Positions 30,419 to 44,959 of a stretch of DNA of 64,000 nt are shown piece after piece. Made by a program: the position numbers and the translations under genes. Source of the DNA: Pantoea sp. BAV 3049 (GTDB lineage: Bacteria > Pseudomonadota > Gammaproteobacteria > Enterobacterales > Enterobacteriaceae); contig NZ_WHOY01000031.1 of assembly GCF_009765445.1 (NCBI RefSeq), forward strand, positions 2,014,512-2,078,511, given 5' to 3'. The notes beneath the pieces were generated by a model. It did not search any database. It saw only the letters and a list, made by a program, of their open reading frames with translations, and had not been told where the DNA came from. The first letter of the stretch is position 1. Each line of letters starts with the position of its first letter.

Positions 30419-32251
30419 TTACTCCACCGTCACCGATTTCGCCAGGTTACGCGGCTGATCCACATCGGTGCCCTTAATCAGCGCCACATGGTAAGAGAGC
30501 AGCTGCAAAGGAACGGTGTAGAAAATCGGCGCAATAATCTCTTCCACGTGCGGCAGAGAAACAATGCGCATTCCTTCGCTGTTGTTGAAACCGGCATCCT
30601 GATCGGCAAAGACGTACAGCAGGCCACCACGGGCGCGCACTTCTTCGATATTTGACTTCAGTTTTTCCAGCAGCTCGTTGTTCGGCGCAACCACAATCAC
30701 CGGCATATCAGCATCAATCAGCGCCAGCGGGCCGTGCTTCAGTTCGCCTGCGGCGTAGGCTTCCGCATGGATATAGGAGATCTCTTTGAGCTTCAACGCC
30801 CCTTCCATTGCGATGGGATACTGATCGCCACGGCCGAGGAACAGTGCGTGATGCTTGTCAGAGAAATCTTCTGCCAGCGTTTCGATCAGCTTGGCCTGAG
30901 ACAGCATCTGCTCGATACGGCTTGGCAGCGCCTGCAGACCATGAACGATATCATGCTCGATCTGCGGATCCACGCCCTTAAGGCGGCCAATCTTCGCCAC
31001 CAGCATCAGCAGCACGGTTAACTGGGTGGTAAAGGCCTTGGTGGAAGCCACGCCGATTTCCGTACCGGCTTTGGTCATCAGCGCCAGATCGGACTCCCGC
31101 ACCAGCGAGGAACCGGACACGTTGCAGATAGCCAGCGATCCCAGGTAACCCAGCTCTTTGGACAGACGCAGTGCCGCCAGCGTATCCGCCGTTTCGCCCG
31201 ACTGGGAAAGAGTGATCAGCAGGCTGTTCTTGCGCACCGCAGATTTGCGGTAGCGGAACTCAGAGGCAATCTCCACATCGCACGGCACGTCAGCCAGCGC
31301 TTCGAACCAGTAGCGGGAAACCATACCGGAGTTATAAGAGGTGCCGCAGGCGACGATCTGGATATGCTCAACCTGCTTAAGCAGCTCGTTGGCCTTTGGT
31401 CCCAGCTCGCTGAGATCGACTTCACCGTGGCTGAAACGCCCGCTCAGGGTGTTTTTGATCGCCATCGGCTGCTCATAAATCTCTTTCTGCATGTAGTGGC
31501 GATAAACACCCTTGTCGCCTGCATCGTACTGCACGTTAGATTCGATTTCAGCGCGCTGTACCTTCTCGCCGCTGCGATTCACCACAGTGACTTCACGGCG
31601 GGTGATTTCAGCAATATCACCTTCTTCCAGATAGATAAAACGACGGGTGACCGGCAGCAGGGCCAGCTGATCGGAAGCGATAAAGTTCTCCCCCACACCA
31701 CGGCCAATCACCAGCGGGCTGCCGGAACGGGCGGCCACCAGCACGGACGGATCGCGGCTGTCGAGGATCACCATACCATACGCACCGCGCAGCTGCGGGA
31801 TAACGCGCAGCACCACTTCACGCAGTGAACCCCCACTCTGCTTCTGCTCCCAGTGCACCAGGTGAGCCACCACTTCGGTGTCGGTTTCAGAAGCAAAATG
31901 GTAGCCACGAGCGGTAAGCTGCTCACGCAGCGGCTCATGATTTTCGATAATGCCGTTGTGAACAATGATGATATGTTCAGAGATATGCGGATGGGCATTG
32001 GCCTCCGAAGGTTCACCGTGCGTTGCCCAGCGCGTATGGGCGATCCCGGTTCCACCCACCAGCGGTGTGGTTTCTGCCGCTTCTGCCAGCTTATTTACCT
32101 TGCCCAGACGGCGAAGACGTGTGACTTCACCGGCTGCAGTGACCACCGCCAACCCGGCTGAGTCATAGCCACGATATTCCAGTCGGCGTAACCCTTCCAG
32201 CAGGATTTCAGCGATATCACGTTGCGCTACTGCACCTACAATTCCACACAT
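30419..32251 (-). CDS. glmS: Glutamine--fructose-6-phosphate aminotransferase (isomerizing)
   Basis: 610 residues from ATG (complement of 32249-32251), giving [20 protein letters not shown]; Cys2 becomes the N-terminal nucleophile after Met removal. GlmS makes glucosamine 6-phosphate, the first committed step toward UDP-GlcNAc for peptidoglycan and lipopolysaccharide. The Ntn glutaminase domain (1-240) has HTRWATHG; two SIS domains follow with [19 protein letters not shown] and [20 protein letters not shown]. The C-terminus NLAKSVTVE is the coding part recognised by Tn7 TnsD in other bacteria. glmU lies upstream in the same direction. Confidence 0.97.
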   Translation of the reverse strand: MCGIVGAVAQRDIAEILLEGLRRLEYRGYDSAGLAVVTAAGEVTRLRRLGKVNKLAEAAETTPLVGGTGIAHTRWATHGEPSEANAHPHISEHIIIVHNGIIENHEPLREQLTARGYHFASETDTEVVAHLVHWEQKQSGGSLREVVLRVIPQLRGAYGMVILDSRDPSVLVAARSGSPLVIGRGVGENFIASDQLALLPVTRRFIYLEEGDIAEITRREVTVVNRSGEKVQRAEIESNVQYDAGDKGVYRHYMQKEIYEQPMAIKNTLSGRFSHGEVDLSELGPKANELLKQVEHIQIVACGTSYNSGMVSRYWFEALADVPCDVEIASEFRYRKSAVRKNSLLITLSQSGETADTLAALRLSKELGYLGSLAICNVSGSSLVRESDLALMTKAGTEIGVASTKAFTTQLTVLLMLVAKIGRLKGVDPQIEHDIVHGLQALPSRIEQMLSQAKLIETLAEDFSDKHHALFLGRGDQYPIAMEGALKLKEISYIHAEAYAAGELKHGPLALIDADMPVIVVAPNNELLEKLKSNIEEVRARGGLLYVFADQDAGFNNSEGMRIVSLPHVEEIIAPIFYTVPLQLLSYHVALIKGTDVDQPRNLAKSVTVE

Positions 32252-32365
32252 ATTGTTTTTCCTGACGTCATGGCGCGATGCCATTTATCTTGTCTTCTGA
32301 CCTGATTATCCGGTCTTTGCCGGTTCCCCGAGCCTTGTAGAGAGTGGGGATTATATTTTTATTTA

Positions 32366-32466
32366 CCCTTCATACTTCAAGCTGCAGATACGTTGATTGC
32401 ACGAACACCAGTGCTGTAAAAAAACGCTGACGTTTTTGTCCTGCAACCCGAATTAGCTGGGGTATT
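32366..32466. repeat. Palindromic intergenic repeat, copy C (glmU-glmS spacer)
   Basis: The ends (catacttcaagctgcag on one side, tgcaacccgaattagctggg on the other) match the termini I remember for the Serratia/Yersinia/Erwinia-type intergenic repeat that ends in tacttcaag-ttgcag...ctgcaact-gaatta. The centre is replaced by an unrelated hairpin (aaaaacgctgacgttttt). It is therefore a diverged copy related to those at 1785 and 35844. It would fold in glmUS mRNA. Confidence 0.55.
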
Positions 32467-32495
32467 ACTGCTTTTATTTTCAATAAAAAAGAAAC

Positions 32496-33866
32496 TTATT
32501 TCTTCTTCAGCGGCCGCTGCCAGCCGGTTTTCAGATTCTGATCTTTGCGGTTATAAACCAGGCCATCCGCCGCGACATCTTTCATCACCGTGGTGCCTGC
32601 CGCAATGGTTGCCCCGGCAGCCACCGTGACCGGCGCAACCAGCTGAGTATCGGATCCGACGAAGACGTTATCGCCAATCACCGTCAGCGACTTGTTCACG
32701 CCGTCGTAGTTGCAGGTGATGGTTCCGGCACCAATGTTCACATTGGCACCGATCTCCGCATCGCCCAGATAACTCAGATGACCGGCTTTTGAGCCTTTGC
32801 CCAGCGTGGCCTTTTTGAGCTCCACGAAGTTACCGACGTGCGCTCCTTCCGCCAGCGTTGCGCCTGGGCGCAGGCGGGCAAACGGCCCGACCGTACAGGC
32901 TGAGGCCAGTTCGGCGTTTTCCAGTACGCTGTAAGGGCTGATTTCGCAGTCATCGCCAATCACGCAGTTTTTCAGCACACAGCCGCTGCCAATCTTCACG
33001 CGATTGCCGAGTGTGACTCTGCCTTCGATAATGACGTTGGTATCGATCACCACATCACGGCCGTGAGACAGCTCGCCGCGGAGATCAAAGCGTGACGGGT
33101 CATTGAGCATCACCCCGGCCAGCAGCAGCTTTTCAGCCTGTTCGGCCTGATAAACACGTTCCAGCGTTGCCAGCTGCAGACGATTGTTCACACCGTCGGT
33201 TTCGGTGGTGCGGGAAGGGTGGACCGCTTCGGTCACACGGTCTTCCTGGTGGGCAAGGGCGATGATATCGGTGATGTAATACTCACCCTGCGCATTGTTA
33301 TTGGTCAGCTTGCTCAGCCAGCGCTTCAGATCCGCGCCACTGGCCAGCAGAATACCGGTATTGATTTCACGGATTTCCAGCTGTTCTGGCGAAGCATCTT
33401 TCTGTTCCACGATGCCCACAATTGAGCCGTGTTCGCGGATGATGCGACCGTAACCCGTTGGGTTATCCAGAATGACCGTCAGCAACGCAATGCCGCCTTC
33501 AGGCTTCGCTGCGCGCAGCCGTTTCAGCGTTTCTACAGAAATCAGCGGCACGTCGCCGTACAGCATCAGGATATCTTCGTTATCAGCAAAGTACTTTGCT
33601 GCCTGCTGCATAGCATGCCCGGTGCCCAGTTGCTCAGCCTGCAGTACCCAGTTCAGCGACGGATCGGTTAAGGTTGACTGCAACAGTTCCCCACCATGGC
33701 CGTATACCAGGTGAACCCTGTCCGCGCCGGTACCATTGGCGGCATCAATCACGTGCTGCACCATCGGTTTACCGGCAAGGGGATGAAGCACTTTAGGGAG
33801 TTCGGAATACATACGGGTCCCCTTGCCAGCGGCAAGGATCACCACGCTCATCGCGGTGTCAGACAT
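32496..33866 (-). CDS. glmU: Bifunctional GlcNAc-1-P uridyltransferase / GlcN-1-P acetyltransferase
   Basis: 456 residues, the E. coli length. GlmU performs the last two steps to UDP-GlcNAc, downstream of GlmS. The N-terminal pyrophosphorylase (1-229) starts with [20 protein letters not shown] and contains LYGDVPL. The C-terminal half is a left-handed beta-helix with hexapeptide repeats ([20 protein letters not shown]) and the acetyltransferase region [20 protein letters not shown]. glmU-glmS form one leftward operon with a 244-base spacer. Confidence 0.97.
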   Translation of the reverse strand: MSDTAMSVVILAAGKGTRMYSELPKVLHPLAGKPMVQHVIDAANGTGADRVHLVYGHGGELLQSTLTDPSLNWVLQAEQLGTGHAMQQAAKYFADNEDILMLYGDVPLISVETLKRLRAAKPEGGIALLTVILDNPTGYGRIIREHGSIVGIVEQKDASPEQLEIREINTGILLASGADLKRWLSKLTNNNAQGEYYITDIIALAHQEDRVTEAVHPSRTTETDGVNNRLQLATLERVYQAEQAEKLLLAGVMLNDPSRFDLRGELSHGRDVVIDTNVIIEGRVTLGNRVKIGSGCVLKNCVIGDDCEISPYSVLENAELASACTVGPFARLRPGATLAEGAHVGNFVELKKATLGKGSKAGHLSYLGDAEIGANVNIGAGTITCNYDGVNKSLTVIGDNVFVGSDTQLVAPVTVAAGATIAAGTTVMKDVAADGLVYNRKDQNLKTGWQRPLKKK

Positions 33867-33939
33867 AGAAATCCTGATAGCTCTGTAATGAAAAGGAAGT
33901 AAAGCGGTTCAGTGGAGAAAATACTACATTTTTCTCAGC

Positions 33940-33972
33940 AAAAAAAATGCCAGTCAGTTTCCTGACTGGCAT
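33940..33972 (-). terminator. Terminator of the atp operon
   Basis: Leftward, atgccagtcag and ctgactggcat pair around gaaa, followed by a run of T. It lies 20 bases after the atpC stop. Confidence 0.92.
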
Positions 33973-33992
33973 TCGGGCTGCTTAAACCTGAG

Positions 33993-34412
33993 TTACATCA
34001 CTTTTTTGGTCAACTCGATCACGCGCAGTTTGGCGATCGCTTTGGCCAGTTCAGCCGACGCGGTAGCGAAGTCCACATCACCATGAGAGCTGTTCATGTG
34101 CTCTTCGGCTTTGCGTTTCGCTTCCAGCGCGCGGGCTTCATCGAGATCGGTACCGCGGATGGCTGTATCAGCCAGCACGGTGACCGCGCCTGGCTGGACT
34201 TCCAGAACGCCGCCGGAGAGATAAATATACTCTTCGTCGCCTTTCTCTTTAACGATGCGAACCATACCAGGTTTAATGGCGGTCAGCAGCGGGGCGTGGC
34301 CAGGGAAAATTCCCAGCTCACCTTCGCTACCTGACACCTGGATTTTCTGTACAGTACCGGAGAACATCTGCTGTTCTGCGCTGACAACATCCAGGTGATA
34401 AGTCATAGCCAT
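33993..34412 (-). CDS. atpC: ATP synthase F1 epsilon subunit
   Basis: 139 residues, as in E. coli. Epsilon sits on the gamma stalk and inhibits ATP hydrolysis through its C-terminal helices. The beta-sandwich domain (1-85, [35 protein letters not shown]) is followed by the helical hairpin [15 protein letters not shown] and [14 protein letters not shown]. Last gene of the atp operon, 24 bases after atpD. Confidence 0.98.
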   Translation of the reverse strand: MAMTYHLDVVSAEQQMFSGTVQKIQVSGSEGELGIFPGHAPLLTAIKPGMVRIVKEKGDEEYIYLSGGVLEVQPGAVTVLADTAIRGTDLDEARALEAKRKAEEHMNSSHGDVDFATASAELAKAIAKLRVIELTKKVM

Positions 34413-34436
34413 GATTAACCTCCAGGGAAACCGTTA

Positions 34437-35966
<1,530 letters not shown>

Positions 35967-35972
35967 ACCTGG

Positions 35973-36842
35973 TTAAACCGCGGAGGCCCCACCGACAATC
36001 TCGGTAAGTTCCTGGGTGATGCTGGCCTGACGAGCTTTGTTGTATACCAACTGCAGCTCTTTGATCAGGTTTCCGCCGTTGTCGGTCGCAGCTTTCATCG
36101 CCACCATACGCGCGGCCTGCTCGCTGGCCAGGTTTTCCACAACACCCTGGTAAACCTGAGACTCGACGTAGCGACGCAGCAACGTATCCAGCAGCGCTTT
36201 CGGGTCCGGCTCATACAGGTAATCCCAGGTGCTCTTCTTCACCACGCCTTCGTCTTCATCTGCTGGCGGTAACGGCAGCAACTGAACGATTTGCGGCGAC
36301 TGGGACATGGTGTTGATAAATTTGTTGCTGACCACAAACAGCTTGTCGATACGACCTTCGTCGTAAGCCTGCAGCATCACTTTCACCGGGCCAATCAGAT
36401 CAGACAGGGAAGGTTTATCCCCCATGCCGGTTACCTGAGCAACCACGTTGCCACCGACAGAGCTGAAGAATGACAGGCCTTTGGAACCGATAATGGCCAG
36501 ATCGCTCTGTACACCTTTATCAGACCAGCCTTTCATATCAGCCAGCAATTTTTTGAACAGGTTAATGTTCAAACCACCACAAAGCCCGCGGTCGGTAGAC
36601 ACGACCAGGTAGCCGACGCGCTTAACGTCACGCTCATCCAGGTAAGGGTGCTTGTACTCCAGATTCCCTAACGCAATGTGACCAATCACTTTGCGCATGG
36701 TCTCTGCATAAGGACGGCTGGCTGCCATGCGTTCCTGCGATTTACGCATTTTGGAGGCGGCGACCATTTCCATCGCTTTGGTGATCTTTTGCGTATTCTG
36801 GACGCTTCCGATCTTACTACGTATCTCTTTTGCGCCGGCCAT
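35973..36842 (-). CDS. atpG: ATP synthase F1 gamma subunit
   Basis: 289 residues (E. coli 287). Gamma is the rotating shaft inside the alpha3beta3 head. Its long N-terminal helix [20 protein letters not shown] and C-terminal helix [23 protein letters not shown]-type end [18 protein letters not shown] form the coiled coil; the Rossmann-like domain has [12 protein letters not shown]. The two additional residues relative to E. coli fall in the acidic loop [17 protein letters not shown]. Confidence 0.98.
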   Translation of the reverse strand: MAGAKEIRSKIGSVQNTQKITKAMEMVAASKMRKSQERMAASRPYAETMRKVIGHIALGNLEYKHPYLDERDVKRVGYLVVSTDRGLCGGLNINLFKKLLADMKGWSDKGVQSDLAIIGSKGLSFFSSVGGNVVAQVTGMGDKPSLSDLIGPVKVMLQAYDEGRIDKLFVVSNKFINTMSQSPQIVQLLPLPPADEDEGVVKKSTWDYLYEPDPKALLDTLLRRYVESQVYQGVVENLASEQAARMVAMKAATDNGGNLIKELQLVYNKARQASITQELTEIVGGASAV

Positions 36843-36896
36843 AAGCTTCTCCTCAAAGCCTTGCGGCCTGCCCCTTAAGGGACAAGCCGCCAGACA

Positions 36897-38438
36897 TTAC
36901 CAGGACTGGGTTTTCTTGAACGTTTCGAGGAGGCCTTTCAGCTTCTCTTCGATTTCGTTGTTGTAGTTACCAGACTGGTTGATTTCAGCCATCAGCTCGG
37001 CGTGATCGCGATCGGCGAAGGCCAGCAGAGCGGCCTCGAAGCTGCCGATTTTCGCCAGTTCAACGTCGTTCAGGAAGCCACGCTCGGCCGCAAACAGCAC
37101 CAGACCCTGCTGCGCTACGGACATCGGCGCATACTGTTTCTGTTTCAGCAGCTCGGTCACTTTCTGACCGTGGCTCAGCTGTTTACGGGTTGCTTCGTCC
37201 AGATCGGAAGCGAACTGAGAGAACGCTGCCAGTTCACGATACTGTGCCAGCGCGGTACGGATGCCACCGGACAGTTTCTTGATAATCTTGGTCTGTGCAG
37301 CACCACCAACACGGGATACGGAGATACCCGGGTTAACGGCCGGACGAATACCGGAGTTGAACAGGTTGGTTTCCAGGAAGATCTGACCATCGGTAATCGA
37401 GATTACGTTAGTCGGAACGAACGCGGAAACGTCGCCAGCCTGAGTTTCAATGATTGGCAGAGCAGTCAGTGAACCGGTTTTACCTTTCACTTCACCATTG
37501 GTGAAACGCTCAACGTAGTCGGCGCTCACACGGGAAGCACGCTCCAGCAGACGGGAGTGGAGGTAGAACACGTCACCAGGGAACGCTTCACGGCCTGGCG
37601 GACGACGCAGCAGCAGGGAAACCTGACGGTAAGCAACAGCCTGTTTGGACAGATCATCGTACACGATCAGTGCATCTTCACCGCGGTCACGGAAGTATTC
37701 ACCCATGGCGCAACCTGCATACGGAGCCAGGTACTGCAGCGCAGCTGACTCAGAAGCGGTCGCCACAACCACAATGGTGTTAGCCAGAGCGTTGTGCTCT
37801 TCCAGTTTACGTACCACGTTAGCGATAGTAGAGGCTTTCTGACCGATAGCCACGTACACACACTTGATGCCGGAATCACGCTGGTTGATGATCGCATCGA
37901 TCGCCATTGCGGTTTTACCGGTCTGACGGTCACCGATGATCAGCTCACGCTGGCCACGGCCGATTGGGATCATCGCATCCACTGACTTGTAGCCAGTCTG
38001 CACAGGCTGGTCAACGGACTGACGGTCGATAACGCCCGGTGCGATCACTTCGATTGGCGAGAAGCCATCGTTGTCGATTGCGCCTTTACCGTCGATAGGT
38101 GCACCCAGGGTGTTCACCACGCGGCCCAGCAGGCCACGGCCTACCGGCACTTCCAGGATACGGCCAGTACACTTCACCTTCATGCCTTCGGCGAGGTCAG
38201 CGTATGGACCCATCACCACTGCACCAACGGAGTCGCGCTCCAGGTTCAGTGCGATTGCATAACGGTTGCCCGGCAGTGAGATCATCTCACCCTGCATAAC
38301 ATCGGCCAGGCCGTTTACGCGGATGATACCGTCACTGACGGAAACAATAGTACCTTCATTGTGAGCTTCACTCACGACATTGAACTGAGCAATGCGCTGC
38401 TTGATCAGTTCGCTGATTTCGGTGGAATTCAGTTGCAT
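36897..38438 (-). CDS. atpA: ATP synthase F1 alpha subunit
   Basis: 513 residues, as in E. coli. It forms the non-catalytic nucleotide sites and supplies the arginine finger to beta. The N-terminus [19 protein letters not shown] binds delta; P-loop [15 protein letters not shown] is near 169-183; the Arg in [14 protein letters not shown] segment [11 protein letters not shown] near 376. The last residues FKKTQSW match the family. 54 bases before atpG. Confidence 0.98.
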   Translation of the reverse strand: MQLNSTEISELIKQRIAQFNVVSEAHNEGTIVSVSDGIIRVNGLADVMQGEMISLPGNRYAIALNLERDSVGAVVMGPYADLAEGMKVKCTGRILEVPVGRGLLGRVVNTLGAPIDGKGAIDNDGFSPIEVIAPGVIDRQSVDQPVQTGYKSVDAMIPIGRGQRELIIGDRQTGKTAMAIDAIINQRDSGIKCVYVAIGQKASTIANVVRKLEEHNALANTIVVVATASESAALQYLAPYAGCAMGEYFRDRGEDALIVYDDLSKQAVAYRQVSLLLRRPPGREAFPGDVFYLHSRLLERASRVSADYVERFTNGEVKGKTGSLTALPIIETQAGDVSAFVPTNVISITDGQIFLETNLFNSGIRPAVNPGISVSRVGGAAQTKIIKKLSGGIRTALAQYRELAAFSQFASDLDEATRKQLSHGQKVTELLKQKQYAPMSVAQQGLVLFAAERGFLNDVELAKIGSFEAALLAFADRDHAELMAEINQSGNYNNEIEEKLKGLLETFKKTQSW

Positions 38439-38452
38439 ATGCTCCAGTCCCC

Positions 38453-38986
38453 TTAAGACTGCAAGACGTCTGCAAGGCGCTCAAGACGGCCGCGTACGCT
38501 GCCATCAATGACCATATCACCCGCACGGATGATTACGCCTGCCATTACAGACTTATCAATTTTGCAATTCAGCTTAACTTTGCGTGACAGACGTTTTTCC
38601 ATAGCGGCGCTGATTTTAGTCAGCTGTTCGTCACTCAGAGTAGTGGAAGAGATTACCTCGACCTCTGCGGTCGCATCGTGTGCGGCGCGGAGGAGGATAA
38701 ACTGAGCCAGAACATCTGGAAGTGCTGGTAAACGTTTGTTTTCAGCCATTACCTTAATCAGGTTCTGACCGGCTTCGTCCAGTTGAGAGCCACATATAGC
38801 GATGAACTGTGCAGACAACGACTCCGGCGCAAGCGCGCCGGAAAGGAGTTCTGCTACCTGTTCATTGCTGGCTACCTCGGTAGCGAACGCCAGCATCTGC
38901 TGCCAGCTATCGACACTCTGATGCTCAACAGCAAAGTCAAAAGCTGCTTTGGCGTAGGGGCGAGCTACAGTAGTAAATTCAGACAT
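38453..38986 (-). CDS. atpH: ATP synthase F1 delta subunit
   Basis: 177 residues, as in E. coli. Delta fixes the F1 head to the peripheral stalk formed by b. The N-terminal helical bundle [20 protein letters not shown] binds alpha; the C-terminal part includes [20 protein letters not shown] and ends [12 protein letters not shown]. Starts 14 bases after atpF. Confidence 0.98.
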   Translation of the reverse strand: MSEFTTVARPYAKAAFDFAVEHQSVDSWQQMLAFATEVASNEQVAELLSGALAPESLSAQFIAICGSQLDEAGQNLIKVMAENKRLPALPDVLAQFILLRAAHDATAEVEVISSTTLSDEQLTKISAAMEKRLSRKVKLNCKIDKSVMAGVIIRAGDMVIDGSVRGRLERLADVLQS

Positions 38987-39000
38987 CAGCCCCTCCCTCC

Positions 39001-39471
39001 TTACAGTTCAGCGACCAGTTTATCAACGATGTCGCTGTTAGCAGCTTCATCCACGGAACGTTCAATGATTTTCTCGGCACCGGCAACTGCCAGCATCGCG
39101 ACCTGCTTACGCAGCTCTTCACGTGCACGTTTGCGTTCGGCTTCAATTTCAGCCTGCGCCTGGGTGACGATCTTGTTACGTTCAGCCTCAGCCTCAGCTT
39201 TCACTTCGTCCAGGATCTGCGAACGACGCTTGTTAGCCTGTTCGATGATTACCTGAGCTTCTTCTTTCGCTTTCTTCAGCTGGTCGGTCGCATTAGCCTG
39301 CGCGAGATCCAAATCTTTCTTGGCACGTTCAGCGGAAGCAAGGCCTTCAGCAACTTCTTTCTGGCGCTTTTCGATGGCGGCCATAAGCGGCGGCCATACG
39401 TACTTCATGCAGAACGCTACAAACAGGATGAACGCGATAGCCTGACCGAGGATTGTTGCGTTAAGGTTCAC
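39001..39471 (-). CDS. atpF: ATP synthase F0 b subunit
   Basis: 156 residues, as in E. coli. One N-terminal membrane segment (about 4-26, [20 protein letters not shown]) is followed by a long charged amphipathic helix of the right-handed coiled-coil stalk ([20 protein letters not shown]). Two copies form the peripheral stator in the complex. YidC/Sec are needed for its insertion. Confidence 0.98.
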   Translation of the reverse strand: MNLNATILGQAIAFILFVAFCMKYVWPPLMAAIEKRQKEVAEGLASAERAKKDLDLAQANATDQLKKAKEEAQVIIEQANKRRSQILDEVKAEAEAERNKIVTQAQAEIEAERKRAREELRKQVAMLAVAGAEKIIERSVDEAANSDIVDKLVAEL

Positions 39472-39490
39472 AGCACAATGCCTCTTGTTA

Positions 39491-39825
<335 letters not shown>

Positions 39826-39857
39826 TCAATAAAAACGCAGTAGTGTTGAGAAAAAAA

Positions 39858-41062
<1,205 letters not shown>

Positions 41063-41107
41063 GACGCTAAAACTCTCCTGCCCCCTCGGGGGTATGTCGC
41101 GTGTCGT

Positions 41108-41136
41108 ATAAAACTGCCTTTACTCTTTTGAGTCAA
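41108..41136 (-). promoter_or_regulatory. atp operon proximal promoter
   Basis: On the minus strand TTGACT and TTTTAT are separated by 17 bases, 46 bases before atpI. The surrounding sequence, including CTTGACTC and TTTTATACGACACGCG, is nearly the same as upstream of E. coli atpI. Confidence 0.75.
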
Positions 41137-41154
41137 GCAGCAAAAAACGAGCAA

Positions 41155-41182
41155 ATTATACGGTGCGCCCCTGCGATTTCAA
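41155..41182 (-). promoter_or_regulatory. atp operon distal promoter
   Basis: On the minus strand TTGAAA and a perfect TATAAT are separated by 16 bases. Sequence around it (CGCAGGGGCGCACCGTATAA) is also conserved in E. coli. Confidence 0.7.
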
Positions 41183-41915
41183 TGGATAAGTAGCGAAAAG
41201 GTGAACAATTATTTAAATTTCTTTCGCGAGGCCTGTTTTTCAAAACTGACGAAGAGCGCAATTTGCCGAAAATAGACGGCGATCTTCAACAAATACTGCT
41301 CATAAAGCGTGCGTAAGATCACAGTTCAGTAATATAAAGCTTAACAACAAGGCGGGAATTATCTGAATTTGGTGCGAGAGAATATAAATAAATAAAGTTA
41401 TTTCAATTAGTTAAATAGGTTTATTTTAAAAATAAACCTTAACCTTAACTTAAAGCGCATATTGACATCTGCAGCAACTAATTCTCCCTTCCAGAGCCCT
41501 TACTTACCCTGATTTATAAAGGGCAAATATTCCCCTGCGTGACTATTAATGGCCAGATAATGACGGAGCTGGGTGATAATTTTGATCACAAAATGTGAAA
41601 TTAACGTTAAATGTAAACAGACATGTCGGATAATTTCAGCCGATCAATTTAACTTCAGCGAAACAATCTGCAGGCCAAAAATAAATTCAGAAATTTGCGC
41701 AAAAGCTTACTTTTCAGACAGTGCTCAGAGATCTCATTCCGGTTCCCTCTTGTTACCCTGAAAAATAGTCACATTACTTAACTAAAATTCAATAACATAA
41801 AGCACTTACAGTATGTAGGACTATTGCAAACTTACAGTACAATCAGAGTAAAAAACCGCTTAACATGGTCATATTTCCGGGCAAAAAACAGCCAGACAAT
41901 GTCGCCAGCAGACGA
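41183..41915. other. AT-rich spacer between atpI promoters and rsmG
   Basis: More than 700 AT-rich bases without a credible gene; short open frames in it lack ribosome sites and protein-like composition. A perfect inverted repeat of 11-base arms (aggtttatttt and its complement around one base) lies at 41417-41439. A ttttgatcacaaaatgtga segment near 41578 resembles half of a CRP-type site. The rsmG stop is at its right edge. Confidence 0.5.
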
Positions 41916-42536
41916 TCAGGCGGGCGGGTTAATGACCACCAGATGACGCTCACCTTCAAGCTGCGGAACCGACAATCTGACCACACGATTGAGGGTAAAA
42001 CCGGCCGGTAATGAGGCAATTTCGTCCTCAGGAACTACTCCTTTAAGAGCATAAAAATGCCCCTGCTGAGCAGGCAGGTGGTGGCACCAGTTCAACATAT
42101 CATTCAGTGAGGCGAAGGCCCGGCTGATCACGCCATCAAAAGGCGGTTCGGCAGGAAAGTCCTCCACGCGACTCTGGACCGGATTGATATTACTGAGCTT
42201 CAGCTCGTGCTGCACCTGTTTTAAGAAGCGGATACGCTTTCCAAGGCTGTCCAGCAGGGTGAAATGCGCATCGGGTCGCACAATAGCCAGCGGCACGCCA
42301 GGCAGGCCGGGACCAGTACCTACGTCGATAAAACGGCTTCCCTGCAGGTGAGGTTCCACCACGATGCTGTCGAGAATGTGGCGGACCAGCATCTGTTCAG
42401 GATCGCGCACCGAGGTCAGGTTATAGGCCTTGTTCCATTTGTGCAGCAGTTCCACATAGCCCACCAGCTGGTTTATTTGCTGATCGGACAGGGAAATATG
42501 GGCAGCTTTTAGCAGCGAAGAGAGTTTAGTGATCAC
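41916..42536 (-). CDS. rsmG: 16S rRNA (guanine527-N7)-methyltransferase
   Basis: 206 residues (E. coli 207). RsmG (GidB) methylates G527 of 16S rRNA with S-adenosylmethionine; loss causes low-level streptomycin resistance in other bacteria. The SAM-binding motif [20 protein letters not shown] is near 69-88, followed by [30 protein letters not shown] and [12 protein letters not shown] are family segments. Located downstream of mnmG in the same direction, with a terminator-like hairpin between. Confidence 0.96.
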   Translation of the reverse strand: MITKLSSLLKAAHISLSDQQINQLVGYVELLHKWNKAYNLTSVRDPEQMLVRHILDSIVVEPHLQGSRFIDVGTGPGLPGVPLAIVRPDAHFTLLDSLGKRIRFLKQVQHELKLSNINPVQSRVEDFPAEPPFDGVISRAFASLNDMLNWCHHLPAQQGHFYALKGVVPEDEIASLPAGFTLNRVVRLSVPQLEGERHLVVINPPA

Positions 42537-42557
42537 AATAACTTCCGGTTATAGCGT

Positions 42558-42581
42558 AAAAAAGGGCGAATTTATTCGCCC
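42558..42581 (-). terminator. Terminator between mnmG and rsmG
   Basis: Leftward, gggcgaa and ttcgccc pair around a four-base loop, followed by TTTTTTAC. It lies 29 bases after the mnmG stop and would reduce rsmG expression from upstream promoters. Confidence 0.85.
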
Positions 42582-42610
42582 CTGAAGATCATCATAAAAT
42601 GCCGTATTTG

Positions 42611-44500
42611 TCAGGCACTTTTGCGCAGTAATCCCTGTTTTTTTAGGTAGATCAACAGAATAGAGATCGCTGCCGGGGTAATTCCCGAGATGCGCGAAGC
42701 CTGGCCAATCGAAGTCGGTTTATGATCGTTGAGTTTGGCGATCACCTCGTTTGAGAGGCCGTTCACCTGACGATAATCCAGTTCTGTTGGCAACAGGGTA
42801 TTCTCGTTACGCAACTGGCGGTCAATCTCTTCCTGCTGTCGGGCGATATATCCTTCGTATTTCACCTGAATTTCCACCTGCTCCGCTGCCTGAGGGTCGC
42901 TCAGTGCTGGGGCAAAGGTGCTAAGGGTCATCAACTGGGGATAAGTCATCTCCGGACGACGCAGCAGATCTTCACCATTGGCTTCTTTGGTCAGGACTGC
43001 GCTCAGCACGCCGTTCACCTCTTCAACCGATTCAGACTTCGGATGCACCCAGATATCCCGGAGACGCTGGCGTTCCTGCTCAATGCTTTCCAGCTTCTCG
43101 TTGTAGCGCGCCCAGCGGGCGTCATCCACCAGACCCAGCTCACGACCGGCTTCGGTCAGACGCAGGTCGGCGTTATCTTCACGCAGCATCAGACGATATT
43201 CAGCCCTGGAAGTGAACATACGGTACGGTTCTTTGGTGCCCAGCGTGCAGAGGTCGTCGACCAGCACGCCGAGATAAGCCTGATCGCGCCGGGGTGCCCA
43301 ACTCTCTTTGTCTGCAGACAGGCGGCCGGCATTCAGGCCAGCCAGCAGTCCCTGAGCCGCTGCTTCTTCGTAACCGGTGGTACCGTTGATTTGACCAGCG
43401 AAGAACAGCCCCTGAATGTATTTGCTTTCCAGTGTCGGTTTCAGATCGCGTGGATCGAAGAAATCGTACTCAATGGCATAGCCCGGACGGACGATTTTGG
43501 CATTTTCCATTCCCTGCATTGAACGGACAATCTGCATCTGCACGTCAAACGGCAAACTGGTAGAGATGCCGTTAGGGTAAATCTCGTTGCTGGTCAGGCC
43601 TTCCGGCTCCAGGAAGATCTGGTGAGCATTACGATCGGCAAAGCGCATGACCTTGTCTTCTATCGACGGGCAGTAACGTGGCCCGATCCCTTCAATCACA
43701 CCTGAGTACATCGGGCTGCGATCGAGGTTATTGCGGATTACCTCATGCGTCTTCTCGTTGGTATAGGTGATATAGCAAGGCACCTGCTGTGGATGTTGCG
43801 ACACATTTCCCATAAACGAGAATACTGGCATTGGGGTGTCACCATGCTGAGGGGTCAGCACGCTGAAATCAATGGTTCTGGCATCGATACGCGGAGGCGT
43901 CCCGGTCTTCAGGCGACTGACGCGCAGTGGCAGTTCACGCAGACGGCGGGCCAGTGGGATCGAAGGAGGATCGCCAGCACGGCCACCGCTGTAGTTATCC
44001 AGTCCGATATGGATCTTGCCATCCAGGAAAGTCCCGACGGTCAGTACCACTGCTTTCGCACGGAACTTCAGCCCCATCTGGGTAACGGCACCCACCACAC
44101 GATCGTTCTCAACGATCAGATCCTCAACCGCCTGCTGGAAGATCATCAGGTTTGGTTGATTCTCCAGAGCAGTGCGTACCGCCTGACGATAGAGCACGCG
44201 ATCCGCCTGAGCGCGGGTCGCCCTTACCGCCGGGCCTTTGCTGGCGTTTAGTATCCTGAACTGGATACCCGCCTGGTCGATGGCATGGGCCATCAGCCCG
44301 CCAAGTGCATCCACTTCCTTAACCAGATGTCCTTTGCCAATCCCACCGATTGCCGGGTTACAGGACATTTGTCCAAGCGTATCAATGTTATGGGTTAAAA
44401 GCAGGGTTTGCTGACCCATTCGGGCAGCCGCCATGGCGGCTTCGGTACCCGCATGACCACCACCGATTACGATGACGTCAAAAGGATCTGGATAAAACAT
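42611..44500 (-). CDS. mnmG: tRNA uridine-5-carboxymethylaminomethyl modification enzyme MnmG
   Basis: 629 residues, as in E. coli (GidA). With MnmE it forms the complex that installs cmnm5 at U34 of tRNA. The FAD-binding motif [20 protein letters not shown] is near 11-30, the conserved [20 protein letters not shown] near 47-66, and the active-site Cys region [12 protein letters not shown] near 270. The C-terminal helical domain ([20 protein letters not shown]) contacts MnmE. Its promoter abuts oriC, and transcription here runs away from the origin. Confidence 0.98.
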   Translation of the reverse strand: MFYPDPFDVIVIGGGHAGTEAAMAAARMGQQTLLLTHNIDTLGQMSCNPAIGGIGKGHLVKEVDALGGLMAHAIDQAGIQFRILNASKGPAVRATRAQADRVLYRQAVRTALENQPNLMIFQQAVEDLIVENDRVVGAVTQMGLKFRAKAVVLTVGTFLDGKIHIGLDNYSGGRAGDPPSIPLARRLRELPLRVSRLKTGTPPRIDARTIDFSVLTPQHGDTPMPVFSFMGNVSQHPQQVPCYITYTNEKTHEVIRNNLDRSPMYSGVIEGIGPRYCPSIEDKVMRFADRNAHQIFLEPEGLTSNEIYPNGISTSLPFDVQMQIVRSMQGMENAKIVRPGYAIEYDFFDPRDLKPTLESKYIQGLFFAGQINGTTGYEEAAAQGLLAGLNAGRLSADKESWAPRRDQAYLGVLVDDLCTLGTKEPYRMFTSRAEYRLMLREDNADLRLTEAGRELGLVDDARWARYNEKLESIEQERQRLRDIWVHPKSESVEEVNGVLSAVLTKEANGEDLLRRPEMTYPQLMTLSTFAPALSDPQAAEQVEIQVKYEGYIARQQEEIDRQLRNENTLLPTELDYRQVNGLSNEVIAKLNDHKPTSIGQASRISGITPAAISILLIYLKKQGLLRKSA

Positions 44501-44603
44501 GGTACTGCACCTCGCGGTTGTGCGATTGAGTGATAGCTGTCTGGGGCGTGGATTCTACTCAACTTTAGACGATGGTGAAAGCGCAGGGCCAGACACGTAT
44601 TAA

Positions 44604-44860
44604 AAAGAAGATCTTTTTTATTTAGAGATCTCTTTATTGGATCTTCTATTAGGATCGAGGATCTCTGTGGATAAGCCTTTTTTCCTAAGGACGATCATTG
44701 GGTTAAGGAGGATCATTTGCTGTGAAAGATCGGTGATCCTGTGACGTATAAGCTGGGATCAAAAGGGCATGTTATTCACAGGCATCGGTAAGGCATCAAC
44801 TTGTTCTTGGGATAACAACCGGTTATTACCGGGAATTCAGCATAGTTATACACAATTATT
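44604..44860. other. oriC: Chromosomal replication origin oriC
   Basis: The order is that of E. coli. An AT-rich unwinding element has three GATCT-type 13-mers starting at 44610, 44627 and 44640. R1 is TGTGGATAA (44666-44674), a consensus box. R2 is TTATTCACA (44772-44780), R3 is TTGGGATAA (44807-44815) and R4 is TTATACACA (44846-44854). Ten GATC sites lie between 44610 and 44760 for Dam/SeqA control. The 65-base R2-R4 interval equals that of E. coli. R4 differs from the E. coli consensus box TTATCCACA, and R2 from TTATACACA. It lies between mnmG and mioC. Confidence 0.97.
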
Positions 44861-44959
44861 TGCCCGAAAAAGCGACGAAACGGGGCATAATTTACAAAAC
44901 TCTTGCGGTTTTTCACCCGCCAGCGGCCAGAAAAGGCCCGATCCAGCCGCCAGGGATCG

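Noticed and set aside
28080..30420. Intact Tn7-like transposon downstream of glmS
   Set aside because: No tns genes or Tn7 terminal sequences seen; only IS5, IS256 and IS6 fragments and one cargo-like gene.
41573..41761. Short open frame in the atpI-rsmG spacer
   Set aside because: No ribosome site, biased composition, no similarity I recognise.
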